Positions 35,004 through 48,097 of a stretch of 64,000 nt of DNA are shown here, piece by piece. How positions within the stretch are numbered: the first letter of the stretch is position 1; every line of letters begins with the position of its first letter. The position numbers were made by a program, and so were the translations under genes. The notes under the pieces are model-generated. The model saw nothing but the letters and a program-made list of their open reading frames with translations, searched no databases and was not told the DNA's origin. Source of the DNA: Xiphydria camelus (lineage: Eukaryota > Arthropoda > Insecta > Hymenoptera > Xiphydriidae); assembly GCA_963678675.1 (NCBI GenBank), contig OY783201.1:72001-136000 (forward strand), in the 5' to 3' direction.

Positions 35004-36065
35004 AACAATAAATAAAAAGTACATTGCGCATTTTTTTCTCGCGTTCGGACACGGTTCGTCAAAGTCTCGAGCTACGATAAGATTATCGGAATAGGTTGAT
35101 ACGTGCCGATCGGCCAGAATTTCGTCAACTGTACGAGAAAGTACGTTACGCCCATAGAGGATTGCCCTGGGTTTTACATTGGGAAGAATATTGTCGTATC
35201 TGGTTACCGTCAAACTGATCTAGTATAGATCTAAAAATACGAGTCGATAAAGCGTCGAGCGTTCGCACATTTTGTGCGTAATGGAGAATCATTATACCTA
35301 TGGTAGTTTGGCAATGTTAATATTTACAGCGAGCCATTCGTTGGTCGCCGCAATTTTTATTACACTTGGATCGTACTTGGAAGGGCTTACTTACTGTTAA
35401 TTACGTTAACACGTGCAAACGTTGAAAATGTGAATGAGGTACACGCATGTGCATTAAGGAATGACCGCGATCCACGTAACGCATATCTATCCAATTTCAA
35501 CGATGTCTCAACCTGAATTTTTAATAGAGATATTACATCGAGGGCACGAAGCACATAGACTTAAAATAAATATAAATAAACCTCGTATCCTCTCGTCGGA
35601 GATACATACCTATTACACCTATGTATAGGTATACGATATCCGTCGAACGAACGATCGACGTTCCCTTATTTTAGCACAGTCGTTGCACATGGCACCAAAC
35701 TATCGCTCGAGTTCACCCTTCCTCAAGTTTTGATTTTTACAACAATTAATAAGTTTCAACATTTTTCTAACGAACGAAATCATTACCTAATCTTTTCTCG
35801 AACTTTCCTTCTTTTTTTCTCCAATCCTTGACATTCCAAATGACTAACGCGACGACTGATCGTCAAGTGTTAACTGGCAGCGATTACTAAAGAGCATTCG
35901 GCTCTAGTATGTTAGCACCTTGATAAAGGTTTGTGCTTTATACGTATTTTTATGCGGAGCATTCGGATTATACAGCTTTCTCAATATTTAAAGTTAATCT
36001 GTACAACTAAAAAACTAAATACAATATATATATATATATATATACACATATATATTAATTTTCTC

Positions 36066-36608
36066 TCAAGTTTGCGCCGAGCCATAAGTCCCGATGGGGG
36101 GGCGATACAATTTTGGCAGGGTCAAAATCTGTAAACTGTTGAACGCGTATTTGCGCACCCCAATGTTTTTCAATGTATTTTCTCGGCGACACCCTTCGCT
36201 GTGAAAAAAGAAAAAAGCATATTACGATGGAATATTATCCAAGGGAGGGAAACTCCACGATCGCGGCATTCTTCGCGCACGCGAGTAGAGAGTTTTACCT
36301 TCGCATACAATCCAAGGCTCGTACGAATTCGTGTTCCGCCAAGTGATACTCCGTTGCGAGAATGTTGACCTGCTCGAGAGTTATCGACATGCCAGTTCGA
36401 TCCTTGGCACTCTTGCAGCTGGTAAATCGCAAACCTCGCATCCGTCGACATATTTGCGACGACAACTGTAGAACCTCCACATTCTTGTTCACCTTTGCTT
36501 GAACGGATGACTTTAAATTCGAGACCATATCTGCCAGCGTTTGGTTTAGAGGAGATCGGGTACCGACTGTAAGAGGGTCGCGTAGGTCGATCAGTGAATG
36601 AAAAACCG

Positions 36609-36674
<66 letters not shown>

Positions 36675-39600
36675 CGGTCAAGATTGATACGAAAGAAAAA
36701 AAAACCAAGGCTCGAACTCACGTCTGGTGGAAGAAGGCTCGGTCGGTAGATTGAGCTTCTTAAATCTCAAGTAATATTCGTTGAGCCTGTCAAAGTTATC
36801 CATGTTGCTCTTCTCTTGAGGCTTCGTCGTGCCGAGACTTTCGGCCAAGGAGGCCATTTCGTTGATGCCAACATTGAAAAACACCGGTGTCACGTTGAAC
36901 GAGAGTGTCTGTCGAGAGGATGGCACGAGTGGAAGTAGAGAGTAAATGGCATCCGGCACGGGAAGGATCACCGTAAGGGCCGTGCGGGAACCTACCACGC
37001 GTGGCAGAGGCAATTGCAACGCGACGCCGAGTTTCCCCTCAACCCTGAGGAGAAGTAAGAAAGTTACGGCACACGGATGAAAATAATGACGTGTGCCCGG
37101 GTTGCCGTTCGGTCCACGAGTACCTGGCGTGAACACCGCATCGTGATAATGTAAACGTAACCGTGTGCGTGTCCTCGACCGCTACAGCCATGTCACCCCA
37201 CATATCGATCTCGTCCGCGTAGTAGCTGAGTAATCCTTCAAAGGACACGAGAGGACCGAGAGTGGTTAAAATCCGTAGAAACATGGGATCGGGTCGTTGA
37301 CACCAGAGCTTTGCCATTAATCCGGAGACCAATGCGGTCAGCTGTGAAAGAAGAAAACGATAACTCGACGCAATTCCCGCGGGACGATCGCGCACGCGAT
37401 CCTTTCTAAGGGGGTAAATATTTACAGCTTGACTGAAGCAGACGTCTCGCCTGTATCTAACGTTGCAAGCTCGTTGCGCCGTCTTTGCGTCCTCTTGTAC
37501 TCTAAACACGGAATGCGTAAGTCTCGCGGTTTTCAGAAGACCATCCATGGCCTGCCGCAATTTCTTCATACTCGGCCTGAGCTCGCTCGTCCAATCGACT
37601 ATAGACGCAAAGTCCAAGCCTTCGGTGAACTTGTTCCTCTGGCCCGAATTGCTTTTTATCACTCGGGTCATAGAATCCACCGCTTGGCACACTTTATCGG
37701 AAGACGCGCACAACGCGGTGAATGTCGATCATCGCGTTCTCATGTCCGATTCGATCGGCGATCGCTTAATGTTAAACGGGGAGACGTATCTTACCTTCCT
37801 TAGCCTTGGCAAAGGCAGGAACGGGCTTTTCGGAGCCGAGGCTGGTCTGCTGACGCGACGTGCTCGAATTGTCCAGCAGCTTGCTCGACTCCTCCTCGCC
37901 CTTGATTCCATTCTTGGGCTGGATGGTGACCACTTCGGAATTATTGTTACGCACATTCGGCAGACATCCCTGAAGGCTCTGCGTTCTTCCCAAGCCACTT
38001 TTGCTGCGCAGTCTGACGGCGGGACTACTGCAGCGACCGCAGAGGAATTTGACTTTCGACACGAGACACATGACACTCGCCTCAATGTTCAACTGAGTCA
38101 GATCCCACGGTTCGGGTTCCTCGGTGGGCTTGTAATAATTGGCCGACGGTGAATTGCACATCTTTTGCGTGTCCAAGAAACGCTTCCCGAGATCGACGTC
38201 GCCTCGGACGTCTTCCCTCTCTTCGTCTTCGTTATTGTTGTCCTCGGAATTGCCGTTCTCCTTCGCCCCCGATTCCCTCGGATCGTCCTCGACATCCGGG
38301 AATATGACGAAATTCTCGTCGGGTACCGCGGTAGCAGCGGGAGTACCGCCGTTGCTGTTGACTTGATTCTTCGAGGAGAGACTCTCGTAATACCCGTTGT
38401 TCGCGCTCTCCTTCGCCCAGATGTCCCGCACGCACTCCGGCGTGTCCGGCGTGACGAAATCGTCAAAATCGGGACTCTTCAAGTCAAAATTCAATTGCTG
38501 AGTAATTCTCTTGAACGGCGACAGCGACTGATTCATCCTGAAGTCCAGCGTTGACGCCTCGTCGTTGTTCAACTCGTCCCGAACCTTCGCCACCTTGTGT
38601 TCCTCCAAAAAGGTCAACGCTTCTTCGACCAATCCGGGATCCCAGAGACTCAACAAGATTCTCGTCTTGGAAATCATATCCTCGCATATCGGTAGCATGC
38701 CGCTGGTCTGCTTCTCCTTGGCCAATTTCATCAGGGAACGCATCGCGTCTACCACGTCTCTGCGCAATTGTTTTATCGCCTGGATGGCGTCGTGCGCCAT
38801 TATTATCTTCGACGTTCCTTGATACAATTGATTGCCGCGAGTAGGTGACTCTTTCAGTGCTTGCACCAATCTGCAGTAACGGATGGATCCTTTCACTCGC
38901 TCGTACGCATGTAGCGTGCGCGTACGCGTACGCGTATTCGTTAAGGGCTCCGAAGGGTCTTACCTGATCAAGCCACCATTCTTGCTCTTGTGAGAGTGAG
39001 CCGTAAAAGCACCGACGCTGATGAAATCGTAAAATCCGCACTTGTTCAACGTATCATTGTGAACCCACATTCGTTGGAGATGCAAATTCAGTGGGGCAAA
39101 CTCCAAAGTCCTGTCGTTCTTACGCGAAGATTGCTTGAAGTAACTTCCTGCGATATAAGTCGGGTCGGATTAACCTTTCGTGAATTTATCAAGATGCTAT
39201 GAGAAATTGCTATCGAGACGCGGTCATCGCACCTTTAAACGCGGCCAAATTTTCCTTTGCTTGCGAGTACAAGTCCAAGAGATGCAGGTGCCGATCGAGC
39301 AGCTCCACCTGTTTCGTATGCCACGGTTCCCTCAATTCCCCCATACCGGCAACTTCTTGCAGTAGTTCCTTCTCCTCTTGTATCCAAATTGCGCTGTACG
39401 ATCATTATTTTTTTGCATACATCGACGCGTCAATTTGCGGAATTGTATATACCTAGATAGATACTTACAGTAATTGCTGTGGAAATCGAAAGCACAGTTT
39501 GCTCTCCGCCATGATTTCGTGCACGCAAATATCACCGCCGAGACCCGAGTGAAATCTGGTGGAATCGAAAATGGCGATAAAACTAGATCGCGAACGAGAT

Positions 39601-42600
39601 AACAGAAGGAGAGGAGAGAGAGAGAGAGTGTCAATCTTCGTACCTGTACGTCTGCACGTGAGGATTGGCGAACAAAAGCTTAAGCTGTCCCTGATGCGGA
39701 AGCTTGATCTTTGTGCCCAATCTGGGTGGTAACGAGTGCGAACGTCTGTGAGAAAATATCTGAATAGGGCAGAAAATTGTTTTTTTGTTTTTTTTTTTCG
39801 CGTTAACGAGACGGAAGAAGGAAATTTCGATCGACGCGCGACGAGGTCTCACCTACCTGATTATTCGTAACAGGTGCATTTCGGCATGGCGTGCTTTCCG
39901 TGCTATTTCCCTTGTCCTCCGCTTCCAGATTCCATACATTTATCGTGAGGAAGCCCACGGTCGTAGCTTTGGCATTTTTCAATGGTATTCTGAGGCTAGA
40001 GAGAGAGAGAGAGTTCAAATTAAAACGCACAGATCAGTACGAGGCCACTGTTGACGCGAGTCCGTACGTACGCGCTTCGAGAATACTCATGAATATTACC
40101 GTGGCGTATCCTGAACGGCGCTAAACGTCACGATCGCGTTACCGATCGGCGTTGCCGTTTGACTGACTTTTTCTCTCACGTCGTACGCGGTGATTCGAAC
40201 TTTTGTATCCGCCAGTAATCCGTCGCTCGGCCTGAAACTGACCGTCGTCAGAAAGCCGGGATTGCTGCTCTTCTGAGGAGAAAAAAAAAAAATAAATAAA
40301 TGAGGGAAAGAAAGAAGTTGCAGGTAATCTGACGTAAAAGACTCGCGGTGGAATTTTTCGAGTTCGCCACACTAGGTATTCTTGCGCGACGCGCGATCGA
40401 CGTAAATACAACGGATTATTAACCTCGACGACTTCTGTCCTCGCGTACTTTATCCATGTCTTGCCTCGTAATTGTTGGACGTCAATTTCGAGAACAGGAT
40501 TCGGCGGTCGTCCGTGACCGTCGCACAAAAGATTATCACAGGCCAACGACACCTCGCACACCGGAATCTCGGCGGGATCTGAAAAGACGAAATATAGGTA
40601 CATATACTCTGTTGCAGTAGCGAGTGAAGGCCTGGTTAATTGTTCAGTTCTTCATACCGAAGCAATCCCAACCAAGTACCTGTCGTTACTCCACGTTGCA
40701 AACGCAGCATTTGTATGTCCGTGTCGTGCTTATGACCGCTGCAAGCTTCTATCCTTTGCCTCAAGGCTAGCAGTTGGCTGCGCATACACTCGTAACTGGC
40801 TAATTGAAGTGCCTGCAACCAATTGTCCCGCTCTTCCGCCGAATTAGCCCCCAAATGTTGGAACAAACCTCCGTCGAAAACTGCAATGGAATCGTGCAAT
40901 CCGTTCGAATCGCGGCTCGTCGCAGCTCGCGAGGTCTAGTGAGATCGTCGAATCGGTATGCGTACCTATACTGAAACCGTACGGCACTTGATTCGTCGGT
41001 TGTTCCACGCGAACGGAGCATTGCTCGAGAATTATTACACCCAGAGGTTCCGACCATTGTTCTCTCGATTTAAAATAAAACAAAAGATTGCCTCGCAGTC
41101 TGCACCAGCGTTCTAGACTTACTGCGGAACAAAATTTATCAAACGTTCGCTGCGTCTTCCATCCGCGGGTATTCGGAAGTGGGTAATGTGTAGCTTTCAA
41201 AAATATTCGCCGGTTATGCTCGATATTCAAAACTGTCGTTAATTTATTCGCTGTACAGAGAACGACATACATACACATATGTAGGTATACTATGTACGGC
41301 ATTTCGAGGCTCGTGTCAACGGACTGATTTCTCTAAACTCGTATTATACCTATGTATGTACATGGTCGATACCTATAAGAGATTCACGCGGATTGTGCGG
41401 ACGAGGATGGAAAATATGGGCCAAGTGCTAATTGTACGTACGTGTGAAATAAGTTAGTCGAGACTGTACCCTTGGTGGTGTAATTTTGAAAAGCACACGC
41501 AACTACGCTTCCTTCCACTTTCGAGGACGATACCAAAGACAGCTGTTAGCGAGTATCACGATGCAATAAGCATGCTTCTAGCCGTCATTCGTTAACATGC
41601 TGGCCAAGTGCGAATCGTTAATCGATAGCATGCCGAAATTATTATGTAGAAGGCCCACAGAAAAAACGACATCATCTCGAATGTAATGCATTCAACGAGC
41701 GTACGTGCAGTTACCAAGCTGTCTTTCGAGAGAGGGGAACCATTCAAATTCAGTTTTCAGATACGCGTGAATGAAGCGCGAAATATCAATTCGCGATAGT
41801 TCGCCGCTAAACTAGCGCGTGCTCGCGTCCAAGTTCTTTAGCCCGCTATGAAGCTATGATGATTCTCGCGAAAGTATTGTAATACTACCCACACTTTGAC
41901 ATCAACGGATGCCAGTATCGTCATTAGGTATATCGTCTGTATTTCCTCGAGTTTGGCGGAGCTGAAGAGTACGCGCGTAATGCTTGCGATACACACACAA
42001 AATGTATGTAGGTATACCACGAGAACCGTAATAACGTGTTTCGAAGAATCGAGTACCCGCGAAAGTGTTCCTTTATCCATAAAATGTGACGCGATTGCGA
42101 TTCGATGCTAAATGTGATGTGCGTCAAATAAAAAAGACAAGTTTGCTTCACGCTCGTCGCTGTCGCGTATATCGTAGCAAAATTTACGAAGAAAATCGAA
42201 TGACATTGGACGAAAACCGCGTACAAGTGCATCGGCTACTCGATGGATCGCGAAAGCTCTCCAGATCCCCTTCGCGAGTAACTTAAGCCGAGGTATGGAG
42301 AAGGATTAACATTGCGAAAGCGAGTTTCGTAAGGCTTCATCGCTCAAGAGAACGTGAAGAAAACTTGAAAAAGTGTCATTCTCCTGAATACTGCAACCGT
42401 GGATCGTTAGCTCGATAGAGCTAACGACGTGTTAATCGCTAGGAGCTGGACGAGGATCGTGAAAGGGAGCAAGAAAGGTAGAATGCACTCGATGGTACCT
42501 TTACTCGTGCCAGCTGAAACGCAACTGAGGTCTCGTAGAGTCTTATGTGTTTTTCCCTTTTGTCTTTTGCTCTCGAGTTTTTTACCTGTACCTGGAAATT

Positions 42601-44005
42601 GTACGGAGGTACTGATAATCATTAACCGCACCCCATTTGTGTTGCGCAAGAGAGAATATACATTATTCTCAACACAATTACATACGTTAAAATAAAAAAT
42701 TAAATCGTCCTAACGCGGGTTAGCGGAACGAGGGTTACTGAAAATTCAATAGCGAGATATAGAACGCACACGGGGTTATTTTTTTACACTCGTTATGCGA
42801 AGCGCAACAAATAAAAAAAAAAGGATAATCCGCTCCGTCAACGTTTCAAACGGTTCAGTGGCGGTATTTGTTACTCCGTACCTACGCTACTTGGCGGTTA
42901 ATTTCGACAAAGCTAAGGAAACGCAACTGCTGGCGTGAATATACTTTTGTTTGGTTTAGAGAAAATTCTTATAAATGATTCTCCCATCCACAACTGCTCG
43001 TCATGCCAAGGGGTCTGTGATGATCTAAGAGAATCCTGATTTGCTTTTCTGACGCGCGCGCACGAACCATGCCCTGACATTGTCGCTCCTCACGATGAAA
43101 CGATACTTGTTGCAGTCCATGCGAAATATTCGGCACAGCGGGAGTGTACGAATGGGCAAAATTCGATTCGATCGATCACGAAATGAGGGAAGAGAGCGCA
43201 TGCTTCGTTCGACGGATCGTCGCGACAGTCCCGAACGAACGCGCGCGCGTTGTTTCTAAAAAGTGAAACAACGAAAAAACAAAACCATAAATTGAAACTA
43301 AACCGTTTGCAGCGCAATTCGATTCACAATATATCGATACTCGTTCTACCGCGATATGCATATGTAGATATACCTACGAGGGGAGGGGAAAAAAAATGTC
43401 GTTGGAAAGACGTGCAAAGAACAAAAATTCAATTTCCCAACGGCATTGAATTTCTAAGTGGCGAGTAAACATTGCGGAATTGAACTTTTTTTTTTTTTAA
43501 AGCGCCAATATCGAAACAAATGAATCTCTCTAAGCATGCCGTGATATCAGAGCAAGGGATCCGGTAGAATGGAGAAATAAAATTTATCGAAACTCTTTGG
43601 AGCGCGGAGAGACAAACGTTAAATCAGACGCAAAAGAGAACCATGGATTTCCTAGTACGCCGTATTGGCGATTCCGTGTGCGTAGTAGCTCTACTTCAAA
43701 TTTTGGGCATCAGCAGGCTCTCTGTCGAGTGAAGGACAAATAATTTTCGCATTCGGTGGATTCGTTCCCAAAATTAAAACATCGAATGGACATGCTTCGC
43801 GACTACAGACTATAATGTTAAATTGTAGAACATGGAAACACGCATGGTTCCGATCCTATGAAATTTGCCTGCGATATGGTGACTCACTCTCTGTCCTGCG
43901 AAAGAATCCCTCCTGCCGTTCGCGTACGTATAAAATACCTTCCTTTTCGAACTTTTGCGAGGGCTGCGTAGCCAATGTCATGAGTTCCTGCTTGTTGAAG
44001 CGCAT
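36066..44005 (-). CDS. INPP4: Inositol polyphosphate 4-phosphatase (INPP4A/B type), 1257 aa
   Basis: Removes the 4-phosphate from PI(3,4)P2, giving PI3P on endosomal and plasma membranes (family knowledge). Coding exons: 44005-43888, 41121-40966, 40880-40680, 40578-40424, 40272-40100, 39995-39857, 39759-39644, 39555-39469, 39393-39233, 39147-38964, 38870-37795, 37691-37426, 37341-37124, 37044-36722, 36566-36299, 36198-36066; the total is 3774 bases. A PH domain (residues ~20-140) begins [13 protein letters not shown] and ends at the conserved Trp of [11 protein letters not shown]2 domain follows (~160-315). Exon 11 encodes an acidic, Ser/Asn-rich linker. The catalytic [11 protein letters not shown] has its Cys near residue 1175. 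The C terminus matches vertebrate INPP4 closely ([25 protein letters not shown]). Intron 1 is 2.8 kb; the others are mostly short. Confidence 0.93.
36608..36672. repeat. GA/CT microsatellite in INPP4 intron
   Basis: About thirty GA units on the plus strand, which read as CT in the minus-strand INPP4 transcript. The tract lies between the exon 14 donor (36721) and the exon 15 acceptor (36567). Confidence 0.95.
41122..43887 (-). other. Long intron 1 of INPP4 gene
   Basis: 2.77 kb between the first coding exon, which ends in the PH-domain start, and exon 2. It is AT-richer than the flanking exons. No additional exon, RNA gene or complete repeat was recognised. It could hold regulatory elements or an alternative first exon. 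Confidence 0.6.
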
Positions 44006-45619
44006 TTCGAAGCCGGGCTACCGCCACGTTATCACTGGTCGGGTCGGAAGTTCATGGTTCCATCGTTATTGTGGAAAGCCTAAAATTGATAATTGCTCCG
44101 TTAGGGAGTGAAGCGAGAGAGAAGAAATAAAATCGATACATATTGTTCCGGAAAGGAAGAAAAATCGTTTGACAGTGTAGTACGCGAATATAGGTATAAC
44201 CTTCGGGCCGTGTAAAGTGTTGCTCGAAATGATCTACCGAAGTGTCACGTACCTATAACGATCAGACGAGCCGGAGGCATGGAGCGCAAAATCTACTTTA
44301 CGATCGATGTAGTTATTCGTCCGTTGATCGGACGCGTAGCTGAATACGCGAGCATGGTTGAACTACGCGAGCTAATTTAGCGCTTTGCTATCGCGACGAT
44401 ATCGAACAACAGCAAACGAGTACACAAACGACCCTCTACCCCCTTACAAGGTATGTACTGCACCCTTACTCCGCTCTGCCACGGAGGCTAGGTACTGTCG
44501 TACTGTCTGCTTACCACCATTGACCATTTGCGGTCTCGAACGGCTAGGGGCAATCCCCGAAAGGTGGCAGCAACGTACGAGTTGGAGTCTGTGCCGTCTG
44601 TGCCTTTCGTCGTCGATGCGCCGATACTTTTACACGTAACTTTTCGGTGGTTTGCGTATAGGTATTATTACAAAATAACGTTTACAGTAAACTCTGTGCG
44701 CGACGAGGATTCAGGCGAAATAAATGCTCGGCGACAGCGCGAATGATTGACCCGTTTCAAGTTCGGCTCGTTGACACGTTTAACCTATATCTAAAGAACA
44801 GGCCGAGCTGAGACCGAAAACCATGGAATCATTTTTAGCAGCATCGAAGGTGTATCTGGTAAATATTACTGACGTAAATAGAGGTATTACTGTTGATTTT
44901 TGTAGACCATTAGATATGATAGGCTACGAGTGTCACGGTATTATTAGAAACGTATTTAGGTACATACTACTCGTCTCGCCAGCGCCAATGGAATAAATGT
45001 CTAAGTATAGGTATAGGTAGGTACCTAGATATAAACCATATGTATCTAGATGATAATGATACCGGAAGTCGATATTACCTGAAAGGGAATATGGTAGGTA
45101 TACCTAGGTAGTAGTATGTAGGTATATCCTGCGTATATAATGGAAGTACGATTGTTTCGTCGCCGAATTCTTGGACCCGCGACCGACCGTCGGAACTCTG
45201 AATTTTAAAAAAGATCTTTACCTTTGAGTGCCGTTGAAGTCTGTATGTATCAACGTGTCAAGGAGCGGAGTTGAGTTCTCCCCTCTCCATTCCTCGTATG
45301 CGGTGTTACTGAATTTCACGATCGCATTAAATATTATTTTATCGTCCATCAAACTACATTCAACTAATTGAATGTACACAGTCGATCGAACTTAATGGCA
45401 CGACCTTATTGGTACAAAAAATGAATTGTCGCGTTCGGAAGAGATCCCGTCAAACGTCGCGAAGCTACGCGTCGTAGGTACATACGTTACAGGCTGCGGT
45501 ACGACGGACCGTATCTACCTACTGGCCGCTAAGTCTGGCGGTATCCGTGGTATTATCCATTGGATAACGTCGTCCCGTTATCTCAATGGCCGGATAAATA
45601 CTGACCGGGCAAACTAAAA
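44006..45619. other. Shared divergent upstream region of INPP4 and prune
   Basis: 1.6 kb between two head-to-head start codons. It contains several TAGGTA/TACCTA clusters (about 44990-45130) and no coding exon. Promoters and 5' untranslated exons of both genes should lie here, but no core element could be fixed by eye. Confidence 0.55.
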
Positions 45620-48083
45620 ATGAATTTTCAGGCAAATCTTGACGCGTTCCCAAAAGTACAGGTCGTATTGGGCAATCGAACTTGCGATTTGGATTCGTCT
45701 GTTTGTGCGCTGGTGCAGGGGTACTTTCTGTACAGTGTCGTAAAGGAAGAGAGTCGCGATACGATAGCCGTGATACCGGTGATGAACATCTCGGAGAAGG
45801 AGCTCCGCGTAAAGACCGAGGTCGTCTATTATCTGAAACGCCATAGCGTGCCACTGAATTTGCTAACTTTTCGGTAAGTCGAAGTCGGACACGGTTTCCG
45901 GTTCGTTAAAAAGAAGGGAGGAAAGGAATAATGCCTCCAGCCGGTAAAACGCGTTTCGCGCATATAATCAAGCCGAAAATATACGATAAGCCCATGGCTC
46001 GCCTCTCGGCTCGTCCCGAAAAATGTACAGTAAATAGCTTTTCTTCAAATTCACACCGCATGGCTCACAATTCCCCCGCCATTCAATCGGCGAGCAACGA
46101 GTCGAAGGGAGCCGGTCAGTCCGTCCGTCGTACCGAGCGGAACTGCTCGTTCCCGATAACGAATCAGCGATCAGCGATCTCGCCGAATACACTCGCAAAG
46201 ACTCTTTTCCAACAGGGACCAGATAAATCTCGACGCTCTGAATAGGGAGGGAAGGCTAGAGACGACTCTCGTCGATCATCACGCACTCGCGGATGAAGAC
46301 GCGACCCTCGCGAGTTCGGTCGTCGAAATTATCGATCACAGACCCGAAGATCCGCGTTGGTCGTGGGCCGGCCGGGCGATCAATCTACAAACGGTCGGCA
46401 GTTGCGCCACCCTCGTCGCCAAAAGCGTATTGGAGAAGCGACCGGATATCGTGGATTCGCAAGTCTCCAATCTTTTGAGAGGCGAGTCTCTGTCGCGCGG
46501 CGCACCCGTCCCCACGGTCGTTCGATCCGCGCTCCTTTCCGCGAATTCTTCGCGTTTGTCGTCACGTCGTGACGCTGAATCAATGCGGCGCGACCTACTC
46601 TATCAGCATCGATCCGTTATGCGGCTTTTTATGTTCCGCCCTTTCACTCCTCCCCTTCCTGCCGCTGTACTCACCCTGTCATCCCCACTTGCCGACCGCA
46701 CGGTCCCGCTTTGTTTTCCGATGTACGGTATTGTTTTCGGAATTGTATCGAATAGGTACCTATGGTAGTCTGTCAGCAGAAGCGACGTTCGTAGTTGTTG
46801 CCTAAATTTCTCGGGGTAAGTGGCGCGTCATCCCGCGAAAACCCTTTTCAGAAACGGCGAGAGAGAGATTTAGTACGATCACATCAACGGGAAGGGGGTA
46901 CGCGACACGCGGACTTCGGATGCACAATGGGCGGAGGAAAGCCTCGTGCGCTCTAACGCAGAGATGTCGTAATTCCAAGTCTCCCACGACGACAAGATCA
47001 ACGACGTCCGTTTCTCACAGACGCGATATCAATGATGCAATCGTTTTCTCTCTCCCTCCCTCTCTCTTTCGTTCTCTCTTTCTCTGTATTCGCGCGGTTA
47101 CAATTACCGCCTTGCGTACGGTGTAATCGATAACACAAAGCCTTCCGCGCGCGCGCACGCGGGGAAATCGATTGAGTGATCGTTCTTCCTTTGTTCCCGC
47201 TATCTCCGGCCCTCGTGTACGACCGCAGGAGCGATTTTGATAGACACATGCAACTTTTCGAAAATCGCCGACCGTGCCACGCCCACGGACTTGAAAGCGA
47301 TACGAAGTCTGGAGGAATCCGACCGGGGCGCCGTGTACAAGGATATCCTGGCAGCGAAAGCGGATATCAGCGGCCTGACACCCGACGACTTGATGATCAG
47401 AGATTTCAAATTGGCCGGCACCGTACCCATAGTCGGCTTTCCCATGTTGGTCGAGGTATCCGGTTATGCGTACATACTTGCTACGTCTCATCTCGAAGGG
47501 GGAACGGCCTGCGCCACGCGTCAGCGACGACTCTTCGCCTTTCAGAATTTCATCAAAATAGACGGTGCCTATGAAGCCGCGAGCGCGTTCGCGAGGGAGC
47601 GAGCGTGTTCGCTCGTGATCCTGATGGGCTTGGATTTAACGAACGACGTCGTAACGAGAGACATCGCCGTGTTCTCATTGTCCTCCGATGAGCTGGAAAA
47701 TAAAGTAAGTGCCGCGCGGGCTTTTGTTCTCCCACCCTTCTTTCGGCAGTCGGAAATCTCGAGAGCGTTTCCGGATTTCCAGCAACCCCTTCTCCTTCCC
47801 ATTCCATCTCTTCTCGAGTCTCGAGTGCGCGTCGTGGCCCGCGAGGCGTTGAAAATTAGAGTTACGTCCCTCTCTCTCTCTTCCCTTCTCCCTCACCGTC
47901 TAGATCATCCGGGCTCTGACAACCGGCGCGAACCCCGGACTGGAGCTGACGGAGTCGCTGCGGACATCGCGGGAAGGTGGTCATTTTATTCTGTACAGGC
48001 AGGGAAATGCGAGGGCCTCGCGAAAGCAGATACTGCCGATCGTGCGGAGCGCGTCGCTGCAGGCGGCTGACGATATGGCCTAA
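45620..48083 (+). CDS. PRUNE1: Prune-type exopolyphosphatase (DHH superfamily), 361 aa
   Basis: Metal-dependent phosphatase of the DHH family; animal Prune hydrolyses short-chain polyphosphate and has been linked to nucleotide phosphodiesterase activity and to NDP-kinase binding (family knowledge). Exons: 45620-45873, 46216-46481, 47229-47455, 47546-47704, 47904-48083; the total is 1086 bases. Motif I is CDLDSS (residues 22-27), the DHH motif is D105-H106-H107 and the DHR motif is D125-H126-R127, followed by the conserved VGSCATLVA. The C-terminal half is a DHHA2 domain. The length matches the catalytic core; the long C-terminal tail of vertebrate PRUNE1 is absent. Exon 2 must end at AGAG followed by GCGAGT, a GC donor, because the only nearby GT breaks the frame. 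AATAAA follows nine bases after the stop. Confidence 0.92.
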
Positions 48084-48091
48084 ACGGATAA

Positions 48092-48097
48092 AATAAA
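48092..48097 (+). terminator. Polyadenylation signal AATAAA, prune
   Basis: A canonical AATAAA nine bases after the prune stop codon, which would give a very short 3' untranslated region. Assigned by position only. Confidence 0.6.

Larger units (their letters stand above)
33270..36065. other. Scabrous 5' flank and probable long INPP4 3' untranslated region
   Basis: The proximal part (33270-34400) is the likely scabrous promoter region. It has a possible minus-strand TATA box at 33429-33435. From about 34430 to 36065 the DNA becomes clearly AT-rich with no coding frame. It contains minus-strand AATAAA signals (34998-35003, and near 34632) and a TA tract (about 36021-36045). This fits a long 3' untranslated region for the minus-strand INPP4 gene. 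Confidence 0.5.

Noticed and set aside
37463..38152. Plus-strand open frame of about 229 codons opposite INPP4
   Set aside because: It is antisense to well-supported INPP4 exons, so it is a codon-composition shadow.
46482..46486. GT donor four bases past the prune GC donor
   Set aside because: It shifts the frame and replaces the conserved LIDTCNFSKIA segment with unrelated sequence.
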